10,756 nt of DNA from Candidatus Phascolarctobacterium caballi (GCA_018065225.1 JAGHTS010000035.1:1-10756); one strand, 5' to 3'; positions 1 to 7,074 are shown, counted from the first letter of the stretch. The notes: generated by a model from the sequence alone, not told the origin. A program made the numbers and translations.

Positions 1-36
1 ATTATTGACAGAGAAAGATTTTATTTCAAAAAGTTA

Positions 37-75
37 GTAATTTAAAAAAAGAAAAAATTACGAATTATGTAATTA
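37..75 (+). repeat. Alternating inverted repeats in leader
   Basis: GTAATTT (37-43) is the exact reverse complement of AAATTAC (55-61). The inner part of the second segment, AATTAC (56-61), can instead pair with GTAATT (69-74). The two hairpins are mutually exclusive, as in an attenuator or a protein-responsive leader. The arms are only 6-7 bp and AT-rich, so chance is a real possibility, and I see no terminator-like T-run directly after them. Confidence 0.3.
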
Positions 76-101
76 GCTCAAAATATAAAGTTACCATAAA
101 A

Positions 102-139
102 AAGGAGGTGTTTCGTTGATTTTGCAATCGATGAAATAA
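102..139 (+). promoter_or_regulatory. Strong Shine-Dalgarno plus 7-codon leader ORF
   Basis: AAGGAGGTG (102-110) is a near-perfect anti-16S match. Seven bases after its GGAGG core is a TTG codon (116-118) that opens a frame of seven codons (MILQSMK) ending in TAA at 137-139. No longer frame follows this site. It could be a translated leader peptide, a remnant of a lost gene, or a ribosome standby site for cas10 about 90 nt downstream. Chance is less likely than for a weak site, but the function is unknown. Confidence 0.35.
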
Positions 140-177
140 GCGTAAGATTAAAGTTCGTAAATGTGTTTTTCGTTGTA

Positions 178-206
178 TTGCAAAGGAAAAACTAAAATGA
201 TAAAAT
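178..206 (+). promoter_or_regulatory. Candidate sigma-A promoter for cas operon
   Basis: TTGCAA (178-183, four of six bases of the -35 consensus) and TAAAAT (201-206, five of six of the -10 consensus) are spaced by 17 nt. Transcription would start near 213, almost on the cas10 ribosome binding site, giving a very short 5' untranslated region. In sequence this AT-rich such matches arise by chance, so the call is tentative. Confidence 0.28.
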
Positions 207-225
207 AAAAAAGAAAGGAGCAAAG

Positions 226-2595
226 ATGGATTCTGAAAATATAGTAAAAGCAATGTTTGTTGTAGCAATTAATCTGCTTTATAAAAGAGCTGGAAAGCAG
301 TGCAAGTTGGGCAACAAGTCCTTTTTGGATGACAATTTTCAAAATTTGATCGATGAGGCGGAAAACATTTTAGGGATAAATAAACATAAAAACTCGCAAG
401 GATATGAGCCATTAACAAGTATTTTTGATTCTTTTGCCAGTGATGGTAAATTTGCCAATCAATCTTTGCAGTATAGTTTGCAGGCGTTGAACGAGGGTGC
501 TGGGTTTATTTATCCAAATACAGAACATACAAGATGTTCTAAAAATGATTATGAAAAAATTGTCCAAAAGTTTGAAAAGGAATGGACGGCAGAAAAAATT
601 TTGGCTGCACATACTAATGCAATATTACATGCGTTGGAACAATTTACTTGCATGGTGCCGGCAGATGATACGGTAGGAGAAAAACACGATGTATCTCTCT
701 ATATGTACAGTAAAATGTTGGGTGCTGTCGCCTGTTGTATTCAACAATGCGGAATCTCACAAAATGACAAACAATTTTTAATGGTGTCAGGAGATATTTC
801 TGGTATCCAAGATTTTATCTATACTATTCCGTCTAAGGGAGCATTAAAGTCCCTGCGTGGACGGTCTTTTTATTTGGAAATTTTTATGGAAAATTTTATT
901 GACGAACTATTGGATGAGTTGCAGTTAACAAGAGCAAATTTGCTTTATGCAGGTGGCGGACATTTTTATATTCTTGCAGCCAATACAGAAGAAAGTGCAG
1001 ATAAAATCAATAAGATTAAGATTGCTTGCAACAAATGGTTACTGAAACATTTTGGTACGAAGTTATATTTTGCGGTAGGGTATTTGGAATGTGGTAAAAT
1101 TGAATTACAACAATCTGATGCTCAAACGAGTTTGTTTGGGAAAATCAGTGATGTACTTAATTACGAAAAATTGCATCGCTATGATAAGGAAGAATTGATG
1201 AATTTGTTTAATCACGAAAGTGAATATAATTGTTGTCATGACGGCGAGCGGGAATGTATTGTTTGCCACTCATCATCAACAGAATTGATGAAATTTGAAA
1301 AATTAAGTGGAGATGGCTTTGTTTGTCCTGTTTGTAAAGAGCTTTACAAATTGGGTGAAAATATAATTGATGAAGAAAAAGATGTGTTTATTTTGACGAC
1401 AAGCAATAAAGGTGATGCTTTGCCAATGTTTGGAGTTAATCAAGAATATTTTATTTATGCAGGAAAGGAAGAAGATTTTTGTAAGGATGGTCGTGATGTA
1501 AGGATTTATACTAAAAATGTTTTGACAGACACTTCTTTACCATCTAAAAATCTTTGGCTTGTAGATTATAGTACCCGTAATGAAAAAGGTGTAGTAAAAA
1601 GTTTTGAAAAACTTTCAGAAAGCAGTGTCGGTGTGGAAAAGGGCATTAAACGGTTGGGTGTTCTTCGCGCGGATGTGGACAATTTGGGAGCGGCTTTCTT
1701 GGCAGGGTTTGCCAATTCTAAAGACAGCGGTTTGACACGCTATGCCGATTTATCAAATGCTTTAGCGGTATTTTTTAAAAAAGCGGTTGATGATATTTGT
1801 GAAGGAAAAATGCCTAATAATTTCAAAAGATTTTTTCTTTTTGATCAAGAAGTGGAGAGAAAAGAACAAAGGGATATTCATGTGGTCTATTCTGGCGGAG
1901 ATGATATGTTTTTTGTTGGAGCATGGGAAGATCTTTTGGAATTGGCGGTGGACATAAGGCGGTGTTTTGAAAAATTTACTAACAGCAAAATGACTTTTTC
2001 CGCAGGACTTGGTATGTTCCATCATAGTTATCCAGTCAGTAAAATGGCCGAAGACACTGGGGAGTTAGAAAGTGCTTCAAAACATTTGCTGGATGAACAC
2101 GAAAAATCCATCAAGAATGGTATTGCCCTTTTTGGTTTTAATACAGAGATTTCGGATAAAAAAACAAAAGATAGCAAAGAAAAAGAATATGAATATAGGT
2201 GCGACCACATTTATCAGTGGGATGAGTTTATTGATGGTGTTTGTGTGGGAAAAGGTGGGAAACCCGGAAAACTTAAATATCTTTTAGATAATCTTTCTAT
2301 CAAAGATACATTATTAGAAAGAAAGAATAAAATTCTTGTTGGTAAGGGTCAGTTATACAATTTGATGGAATTGTTGGAGGAAGACAAAAATAAAGATAAA
2401 ATGAATTTGGCACGTATGGCATATTGGTTAGGCAGATTGCAGTCCAATGTCCGAGACGATAATTTAATAAAACAATATGATGATTTTACAAAACAAATGT
2501 ACGAATGGTTTTGTGCAGACAAAGATAAACATCAATTGCGTACTGCAATTACTTTGTTAGTATATTATTTACGTGATACCGAAAAGGAGGGTTGA
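226..2595 (+). CDS. cas10: Cas10/Csm1, cyclic oligoadenylate synthase subunit
   Basis: Large subunit of the type III-A effector complex, 789 residues. The start ATG is five bases after AAAGGAG (214-220). In order I see a shortened N-terminal region, the first palm/ferredoxin segment beginning SGDISGIQDFIY (188-199), a zinc-binding pair of CxxC motifs (C344/C347 and C367/C370), a second palm with RADVDNLGA (about 482-490) and GGDD at 557-560, and a helical C-terminal domain. In this family GGDD binds metal and converts ATP into cyclic oligoadenylate when target RNA is bound, so signalling should be intact. The N-terminal HD nuclease appears lost: where family members have LLHDIGK this protein has LLYKRAGK (17-24), and only about 190 residues precede SGIQDF, shorter than I recall for HD-bearing Csm1. 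Single-strand DNase activity is therefore not expected. It is the first gene of the operon, and its stop lies two bases before the csm2 ATG. Confidence 0.97.
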   Translation: MDSENIVKAMFVVAINLLYKRAGKQCKLGNKSFLDDNFQNLIDEAENILGINKHKNSQGYEPLTSIFDSFASDGKFANQSLQYSLQALNEGAGFIYPNTEHTRCSKNDYEKIVQKFEKEWTAEKILAAHTNAILHALEQFTCMVPADDTVGEKHDVSLYMYSKMLGAVACCIQQCGISQNDKQFLMVSGDISGIQDFIYTIPSKGALKSLRGRSFYLEIFMENFIDELLDELQLTRANLLYAGGGHFYILAANTEESADKINKIKIACNKWLLKHFGTKLYFAVGYLECGKIELQQSDAQTSLFGKISDVLNYEKLHRYDKEELMNLFNHESEYNCCHDGERECIVCHSSSTELMKFEKLSGDGFVCPVCKELYKLGENIIDEEKDVFILTTSNKGDALPMFGVNQEYFIYAGKEEDFCKDGRDVRIYTKNVLTDTSLPSKNLWLVDYSTRNEKGVVKSFEKLSESSVGVEKGIKRLGVLRADVDNLGAAFLAGFANSKDSGLTRYADLSNALAVFFKKAVDDICEGKMPNNFKRFFLFDQEVERKEQRDIHVVYSGGDDMFFVGAWEDLLELAVDIRRCFEKFTNSKMTFSAGLGMFHHSYPVSKMAEDTGELESASKHLLDEHEKSIKNGIALFGFNTEISDKKTKDSKEKEYEYRCDHIYQWDEFIDGVCVGKGGKPGKLKYLLDNLSIKDTLLERKNKILVGKGQLYNLMELLEEDKNKDKMNLARMAYWLGRLQSNVRDDNLIKQYDDFTKQMYEWFCADKDKHQLRTAITLLVYYLRDTEKEG

Positions 2596-2597
2596 TT

Positions 2598-3002
2598 ATG
2601 GATTATGATGTTGTATCCAAAGCGGATGAAGTGGTGCGGTCAATAAAAAAAGATGACAAACAAAGAATTTTATTGACGACTTCTCAAATACGAAAATTTT
2701 TGACAGCAGTTAGTGTTCTTAAAAACAAAGTTGATGTCAGTATTTCAAAAAAAGAAAGTTCAAATGAAATTTTAAAACAAGAATTGGCTGATGAGTTAAA
2801 ATTTCTAAAGGTTAACATTGCCTATCAGGCTGGACGTGATAAGGATAGAAATCATCCTGTTAAAGATTTTGCTTCAAAATCCGAACTTGATAAAATCATC
2901 GATGATATTGGTAATAACACACAAAAATTTTATAAGTTATGTAAATATGTGGAAGCATTAGTGGCATATCATAAGTATTATGGTGGTAAGGAGGGAAAAT
3001 AA
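2598..3002 (+). CDS. csm2: Csm2, small subunit of Csm complex
   Basis: Small, mostly helical protein of 134 residues, matching the usual Csm2 size. Csm2 copies stack along the crRNA-target duplex in the belly of the complex. Visible family features are the N-terminal LLTTSQIRKFL segment and the later YQAGRDKDR stretch, followed by a lysine- and tyrosine-rich helix ending in a basic tail. I chose ATG 2598 because AGGAGG (2585-2590) lies seven bases upstream. An in-frame TTG at 2592 would put the start almost against that site. The gene follows cas10 by two bases, and its TAA overlaps the csm3 ATG by one base, so the two are probably translationally coupled. Confidence 0.93.
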   Translation: MDYDVVSKADEVVRSIKKDDKQRILLTTSQIRKFLTAVSVLKNKVDVSISKKESSNEILKQELADELKFLKVNIAYQAGRDKDRNHPVKDFASKSELDKIIDDIGNNTQKFYKLCKYVEALVAYHKYYGGKEGK

Positions 3003-3688
3003 TGAACAATAATGATAAGGGAACACAAGCTGTTCTGAAAGGGAAATTAAGAATTACAGGTGAATTAAAAGTTTTGACGGGAATGCATATTGGTGCTGGT
3101 GGTGATTTTGCACCTATTGGTGCTGTAGACAGCCCTTTTATTCGTGACGTTTTGACTCATGCTCCAATTATTCCCGGAGCGTCTTTAAAAGGTAAAATGC
3201 GTACTTTGTTAGCAAAGAACAAATGTAGCGGGTATGTGATGAATGGTTTGGATGATGATGATATTGTTATAAAAAGATTATTTGGCTCTTCTAAACCAGT
3301 AATATTTTCCCGTTTACAGTTTTTTGATTTGTTCATTAATTCCGAATCCGAAAAAAATTTTTCTGCACTTGAGACAGATACTTATATTGGTGAAGTTAAA
3401 TTTGAAAACACTATCAGTCGTTTTACAGGTGTGGCTAATCCACGTCAGATTGAGCGTGTTCCTGCTGGTGTCGTGTTTGATTTTAACCTTGTATATAATG
3501 TTGAAAATGAAGAAGAAGTTAAAACGGATTTTGAAGCTTTAAAAACTGGTTTAAATTTGATACAGAATGATTATCTTGGGGGACATGGTTCCCGTGGTTA
3601 TGGCAGGGTTAAATTTTTAAATCTCAAAGTTGAAAAAATTGGTGACTGTGACGTTGATGTAACGACACTCGAAAAGAGTTTGAATTGA
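3002..3688 (+). CDS. csm3: Csm3, RAMP backbone subunit and target RNA nuclease
   Basis: Backbone RAMP protein, 228 residues. Several copies hold the crRNA and cut bound target RNA at 6-nt intervals in characterised complexes. The N-terminal RRM-like part reads TGMHIGAGG, then IGAVDSPFIRD. The aspartate at position 43 aligns with the catalytic Asp33 of Streptococcus thermophilus Csm3, so RNase activity should be retained. PGASLKGKMRTLLAK follows at about 59-73. The middle carries KFENTISRFTGVANPRQIERVP, and the glycine-rich loop LGGHGSRGYGRV is near the C-terminus. The ribosome binding site AAGGAGGG sits at 2988-2995. It lies 13 bases before csm4. Nothing looks truncated. Confidence 0.97.
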   Translation: MNNNDKGTQAVLKGKLRITGELKVLTGMHIGAGGDFAPIGAVDSPFIRDVLTHAPIIPGASLKGKMRTLLAKNKCSGYVMNGLDDDDIVIKRLFGSSKPVIFSRLQFFDLFINSESEKNFSALETDTYIGEVKFENTISRFTGVANPRQIERVPAGVVFDFNLVYNVENEEEVKTDFEALKTGLNLIQNDYLGGHGSRGYGRVKFLNLKVEKIGDCDVDVTTLEKSLN

Positions 3689-3701
3689 TGTTGGAGCAAA
3701 A

Positions 3702-4712
3702 ATGAAATATTATTTATTTCTTTTAAATTTTTTAACACCTGTTCATTTTGGCAATTCCGGACTGGGTGGTATGTTGGAAAAAGTGGAGCTTGCTTATGGA
3801 GCGGATGAATTTTTTAGTGCGTTGACGACTGAAGCAGCCAATTTAGGTTTGAACGTTCAAAATATTATTACAGATCTTGAAAATTGCCAAATTTGTCATT
3901 CCAGTTTATTCCCCTATTGGCAAGGTGAGGATGGATTAGAACTTTATGTTCCCAGGCCAATTTATCGTGGAGTGCATATGGAAAATGATAATAAGCTCAA
4001 AACATATGAAGAGGTTAAAGAACTTGCTACAAAGTTAAAAAAATTAAAAAAGGGTGGGTTTATTCGCATTTCAGAAATGGGAAATTTGATTAAAAATTTG
4101 AATAATCCATGTCGTTCTTTAGATGAAAAATATAAAACCCGTTCTTTTGCTGTGGCAATGACAAGTACTCATGTTAATTTGCGTTACAAAAAACCATTAC
4201 CTTACAATGTGTCGAGTTATGTTTTTAGTCAGGATGCTGGTATGTATTTTATTTTGGGGGTGGAAGATGATTCAAAGTTAAAAGAATTGTCTGATTTGGT
4301 TAGCAGTTTGGGAATGACAGGAATTGGCGGTAAACGTTCTAGCGGTTATGGAAAATTTGAATTACTTAAGCAACCGGAAATGTTGAGTCATAATGGTAAT
4401 GATGCCAAAGAACTGGAAAAAATGCTGAATCAGAAGGATGGGATGCAGATGAATATTGCTCCAGTTTGTCCTTCTTCTTTGGATATACTTCAAAAAGAAG
4501 ATGTTTATAAGTTAAAAAAATGCAGTGGTTTTGTTTGGCAGGATGACAACAACAATATGACAAAAAGGAATAGCTTTTATATGTTGCAGGATGGTTCTTG
4601 TTTTGGTAAACGCATAGAAGGGAAAATGCTTAAAATTGAAGTGCAAGGAGTAAGTCATTCAATTTATCGTAATTGCAAGGGAATGTATTTGGGGGTGAAT
4701 GACGATGAGTGA
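3702..4712 (+). CDS. csm4: Csm4, RAMP subunit capping crRNA 5' end
   Basis: RAMP protein of 336 residues, a little longer than many Csm4 proteins. In known complexes Csm4 holds the 5' repeat-derived tag of the crRNA and docks Cas10. The N-terminus has the RAMP strand and loop YLFLLNFLTPVHFGNSGLGG. This is followed by SSLFPYW and by VPRPIYRG (about 84-91), a typical Csm4 pattern. The glycine-rich loop GIGGKRSSGYGKFE spans about 207-220. The C-terminal hundred residues form the second RAMP half and lack obvious catalytic residues, as expected. A GGAG site at 3693-3696 precedes ATG 3702. The end overlaps csm5. Confidence 0.94.
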   Translation: MKYYLFLLNFLTPVHFGNSGLGGMLEKVELAYGADEFFSALTTEAANLGLNVQNIITDLENCQICHSSLFPYWQGEDGLELYVPRPIYRGVHMENDNKLKTYEEVKELATKLKKLKKGGFIRISEMGNLIKNLNNPCRSLDEKYKTRSFAVAMTSTHVNLRYKKPLPYNVSSYVFSQDAGMYFILGVEDDSKLKELSDLVSSLGMTGIGGKRSSGYGKFELLKQPEMLSHNGNDAKELEKMLNQKDGMQMNIAPVCPSSLDILQKEDVYKLKKCSGFVWQDDNNNMTKRNSFYMLQDGSCFGKRIEGKMLKIEVQGVSHSIYRNCKGMYLGVNDDE

Positions 4713-5862
4713 TAAAAAATATGACTTTGCCAATATAAAATTAGGTATTGTTACTCCATGTTGTGTTTCAACTGGATTGAAATTAACTGCAAAAGATTAT
4801 CTTTATGATGCTACATCATCAACTATGCATTTTGTTAATCATTTAAAATGGCATAAATTTATTATTGAAAAAAATTTATTTAAAAGTTACGCCACATATA
4901 TTGCCAATTTATCAGATAATCGTAATCTGTCAACATGGCTTCAGGATGAGGGCTATAAGTTAAGTGATGTTAAAGAAACTATAATTGCAAGTACACATGC
5001 AGAACCGACTGTTTTAAAATCTTCGAGCAAAGAAACGTTGAATGATGTTTATAGATGTATGCGTTTGCCGGATGGGCGGGTTTATATCCCGGGTAGTTCT
5101 ATTAAGGGCTTTTTGCATAGTGCTATTTTACATCATTGTATAAAAAAAGATTCTGAATCAGCAATGTTTTATTGGAATAAACTAAAAGGATGTATAGGTG
5201 GTAAATTTGTTAATATCAAGGATATTAACAAATTTCAAAGGGAAATAGAAACTAAATTCCTGCATAAATTGCTTTTAAAAGATAACAAAGGCAAGGATAT
5301 ATATTCGCAGGACTCATTGTGTAGTGTGATGCGAGGATTGCAGGTCAGTGATGCTTTGCCAATAAATGACATTCAAACAGAAATGCTGCAGAAAATTGAT
5401 TTCGTTCTAAAAAAAGCGAAAGCATATGATAATGCTTTGCCACTCTTTAAAGAATGTGTTTTAAAAGGATGTGAATTTCAATTTTCAGCTAAAATTGATA
5501 AATCTATGTTTTCTTTAATTGGCATTTCTGATATTAGTCAACTTTTGACAATTTGTCATGAATATGTGAATTTCGTACAAAATATATTTAAATGTGCGTT
5601 TGCAAAAGAATTTCCTGATTTATTTGAGTTGGAAGATGCCAATATTTATATTGGGGGTAATACTGGATTTTTGACCAAAACTAATGTTTTATCTTTAGCA
5701 CCTAATAAGGATGTGGCTAAGGATTTTATAAAAATTTTACTTGATAGCATTTTTGGAAAACATAAGTTTGATGAGAAAATTTCACCAAGAACTTTGAAAT
5801 GTACCTATGACGGATACAGTGATACACAGATGGGTTTGGCTTATATGTCTGTAGTCAAATGA
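4705..5862 (+). CDS. csm5: Csm5, RAMP subunit at crRNA 3' end
   Basis: RAMP protein of 385 residues that, in characterised III-A systems, caps the backbone at the 3' side of the crRNA and helps recruit nucleases for crRNA maturation. Visible are an N-terminal RAMP strand (NIKLGIVTPCCVSTG), the PGSSIKGFLHSAIL motif starting at P129, and the late glycine-rich element GGNTGFLTKT at about 317-326, which matches the GTGxLsKT pattern of Csm5. I prefer ATG 4705 over the in-frame ATG 4699, because the GGGGGTG site (4691-4697) is about seven bases from 4705 but only one from 4699. The gene overlaps csm4 by eight bases and cas6 by four. A perfect 15-bp inverted repeat lies inside it (5203-5235). Confidence 0.93.
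   Translation: MSDKKYDFANIKLGIVTPCCVSTGLKLTAKDYLYDATSSTMHFVNHLKWHKFIIEKNLFKSYATYIANLSDNRNLSTWLQDEGYKLSDVKETIIASTHAEPTVLKSSSKETLNDVYRCMRLPDGRVYIPGSSIKGFLHSAILHHCIKKDSESAMFYWNKLKGCIGGKFVNIKDINKFQREIETKFLHKLLLKDNKGKDIYSQDSLCSVMRGLQVSDALPINDIQTEMLQKIDFVLKKAKAYDNALPLFKECVLKGCEFQFSAKIDKSMFSLIGISDISQLLTICHEYVNFVQNIFKCAFAKEFPDLFELEDANIYIGGNTGFLTKTNVLSLAPNKDVAKDFIKILLDSIFGKHKFDEKISPRTLKCTYDGYSDTQMGLAYMSVVK
5203..5235 (+). repeat. Perfect 15-bp inverted repeat inside csm5
   Basis: The left arm AAATTTGTTAATATC (5203-5217) and the right arm (5221-5235) are exact reverse complements separated by AAG, so the mRNA could form an uninterrupted 15-bp hairpin with a three-base loop. No T-run follows, so this is not an intrinsic terminator. 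It is fully within coding sequence, encoding KFVNIKDINKF, a near-mirror peptide, and the frame is undisturbed. Confidence 0.9.
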
Positions 5863-6611
5863 AACCACTAACTATTTTAGAGTTGGCTTTATCTGACTCA
5901 AACGAATTAAAAATTCACCAGTCCATGGGTTCCATTTTTCATGGAGCACTTATGGAACTGTTAAACAGTGATTATGTTGAATTTTTGCATACTATGCAGT
6001 TGCGTCCGTATAGCCAATGCCTTTATTTTAACAGGGATAAAGGGGTGTGGTTGTGGCGGTTGTCCACGTTTGAACAAAATGCTACAGAAAACATCCTGCA
6101 AAAAGTAGAAAATCTTCAAAAATTGTACTTAAAGCAAAAGCAGGCAGAAGTACAATTTTTGTCTTGTGAAGTAAAAGCAGAATCGGATTACAGAGAACTG
6201 TTGGACAAACATTTTGCACAGACAAGACAGGAAAGGTATATCCTGTTGAATTTTTTATCTCCTGCCAGTTTCAAAAGCAATGGGGAATATATGTTTTATC
6301 CAACTCCCCGGCTGATTTTGGGCAGTTTGCTGAATAAATGGAATACCTGTTCTGAGGTAAAATTGGAAGAGAGTAATTTGTTGGAAAATTTGACTGCAGA
6401 GACTTATATTGCCGGGTATAAATTGGCATCCCGCAAGTTTGAACTGGAAGGGAGTATGGTACCCGGTTTTCGTGGGGAATTTACATTAGGGTTGCGAGGA
6501 AATATTATGGCGAATCGTATTATTAGATTATTAGCGGAATTTGCGCAATTTGCTGGTGTTGGAATGAAAACTGCTTTGGGGATGGGCGGAATAAATTTAG
6601 AATTTAGATAA
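5859..6611 (+). CDS. cas6: Cas6, CRISPR RNA endoribonuclease
   Basis: Pre-crRNA processing nuclease of 250 residues, the normal size. Cas6 cuts within each repeat transcript to leave the 5' tag. The C-terminal half shows VPGFRGEFTLGLRG (about 197-210) and the signature glycine-rich loop AGVGMKTALGMGG (232-244) near the end. Catalysis in most Cas6 proteins uses an N-terminal histidine. The candidates here are H20 and H28 in KIHQSMGSIFHGAL, and I cannot tell which is used. The start codon overlaps the csm5 stop in an ATGA junction, so translation is coupled. GC content is about 39% by hand count, above the roughly 30% of the csm genes. A 14-bp inverted repeat lies at 6117-6161. Confidence 0.95.
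   Translation: MKPLTILELALSDSNELKIHQSMGSIFHGALMELLNSDYVEFLHTMQLRPYSQCLYFNRDKGVWLWRLSTFEQNATENILQKVENLQKLYLKQKQAEVQFLSCEVKAESDYRELLDKHFAQTRQERYILLNFLSPASFKSNGEYMFYPTPRLILGSLLNKWNTCSEVKLEESNLLENLTAETYIAGYKLASRKFELEGSMVPGFRGEFTLGLRGNIMANRIIRLLAEFAQFAGVGMKTALGMGGINLEFR
6117..6161 (+). repeat. Perfect 14-bp inverted repeat inside cas6
   Basis: CAAAAATTGTACTT (6117-6130) and AAGTACAATTTTTG (6148-6161) are exact reverse complements with a 17-base, purine-rich loop between them. The right arm ends in a five-T run, which only weakly resembles a terminator because the T-run is part of the stem. It lies in the middle of the coding sequence, over residues of a lysine- and glutamine-rich helix. Confidence 0.88.
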
Positions 6612-6679
6612 AAAAGTGCAGATTTTGTAATCTTTGTTGCATATATTATGTAAGAAAGATTGTTAGAAGGATTGAAAAA
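6612..6679 (+). other. Short intergenic gap after cas6
   Basis: This is the largest gap inside the operon (68 nt). It contains a 5-bp hairpin AGATT/AATCT with a four-base loop (6620-6633), a 7-bp inverted repeat AATCTTT/AAAGATT (6629-6635 and 6655-6661), and an AT-rich TATATTAT stretch (6642-6649). I see no properly spaced -35 element and no T-run after a GC-rich stem. AGAAGGA (6665-6671) serves as the ribosome binding site of the next gene. A weak internal promoter is possible but not shown. Confidence 0.4.
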
Positions 6680-7060
6680 ATGTTAAGAAACTATACACCA
6701 CATCCCATAAAATTTTACAATATAGATAACTGTTATGTCGGCAATTATGGTAAATTAATGCTTAAAGAAGGAGTGAAACCTGTAATGATATTGCCTACTG
6801 AAGGATGTGTACGTGTTGAAACAATGGAAATTCAGATAGGAAATATAGAAGGGTATCCTCTTGTTATGATGCAACCTAAAGAACCATTTGCGTTACCGGA
6901 AATAATTGAAAAAGATGGTTATTATATTGTGTCATTGATGGCTGCCAAAGCTATTAAGAAATACAGACCTGATATTGCTGGCAGATTTCTTTGTATTGCT
7001 GGGGCAGTTTTTGGGGAAAACGGTACGGTAGTTGGTTGTACAAAATTGGCAAGAGTGTGA
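6680..7060 (+). CDS. Small conserved protein resembling a phage-associated family
   Basis: Uncharacterised protein of 126 residues, with no signal peptide or membrane segment. Its layout is an N-terminal NYTPHPIKF segment, a middle PTEGCVRVET (39-48), GNIEGYPLV (54-62), then LPEIIEKDGYYIVSLMAAKA (72-91), RPD (96-98) and a C-terminal GTVVGCTKL (115-123). From memory this matches a widespread family of small hypothetical proteins found in phages and mobile regions, with the pattern TPHxI, then LPexxeGxxYIVSxxvA, then RPD, then GxxxGCxxL. The biochemical role of that family is unknown to me, and I have not searched it. The gene sits between cas6 and csm6 with its own ribosome binding site. Its stop codon is followed at once by the csm6 ribosome binding site, so it is probably cotranscribed. 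A modulator of signalling is conceivable but unsupported. Confidence 0.85.
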   Translation: MLRNYTPHPIKFYNIDNCYVGNYGKLMLKEGVKPVMILPTEGCVRVETMEIQIGNIEGYPLVMMQPKEPFALPEIIEKDGYYIVSLMAAKAIKKYRPDIAGRFLCIAGAVFGENGTVVGCTKLARV

Positions 7061-7074
7061 GGAGGGGGAATGGT

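Larger units (their letters stand above)
1..225 (+). other. AT-rich leader upstream of cas10
   Basis: No long reading frame on the + strand and no CRISPR repeat unit is visible here. The stretch is very AT-rich. It holds three short segments that can pair in alternative ways (37-75), a strong ribosome binding site with only a seven-codon frame behind it (102-139), and a weak promoter candidate (178-206). The minus strand has short open frames, but they have no ribosome binding site or recognisable content. This is probably the 5' untranslated and promoter region of the cas operon, unless transcription enters from further upstream. Confidence 0.6.

Noticed and set aside
5..10. Perfect -35 hexamer TTGACA at the window start
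   Set aside because: No acceptable -10 hexamer lies 16-18 bases downstream; the nearest AT-rich matches are at wrong distances.
1..225. CRISPR array or leader end
   Set aside because: No repeated unit of 25-37 bases with spacers is present, only short AT-rich inverted segments.
65..342. Minus-strand frames of 60-70 codons across the leader and cas10 start
   Set aside because: Phe- and Leu-rich composition typical of reverse-translated AT-rich coding or leader sequence; no ribosome binding site on that strand.
1597..1614. AAAGTTTT/AAAACTTT inverted repeat in cas10
   Set aside because: An 8-bp AT-only arm with a two-base gap is expected by chance in sequence this AT-rich.
1762..2210. Minus-strand open frames opposite cas10
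   Set aside because: They overlap conserved Cas10 palm and GGDD coding sequence and look like chance shadows in AT-rich DNA.
2592..2597. TTG start for Csm2
   Set aside because: Only one base separates it from the AGGAGG site; ATG 2598 has proper spacing.
4699..4704. ATG 4699 as the Csm5 start
   Set aside because: It nearly abuts the GGGGGTG site; ATG 4705 has normal spacing and loses only two residues.
6612..6679. Internal promoter or terminator between cas6 and the small gene
   Set aside because: TATATTAT resembles a -10 element but no -35 fits the spacing, and the small hairpins lack a GC-rich stem and T-run.
6991..7074. Upstream in-frame extension of Csm6 to ATG 6991
   Set aside because: It would overlap the 126-residue gene by about 70 bases, lacks a good ribosome binding site and adds no CARF-like sequence. 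ATG 7075 follows GGAGGGGG and begins directly with the first CARF strand.
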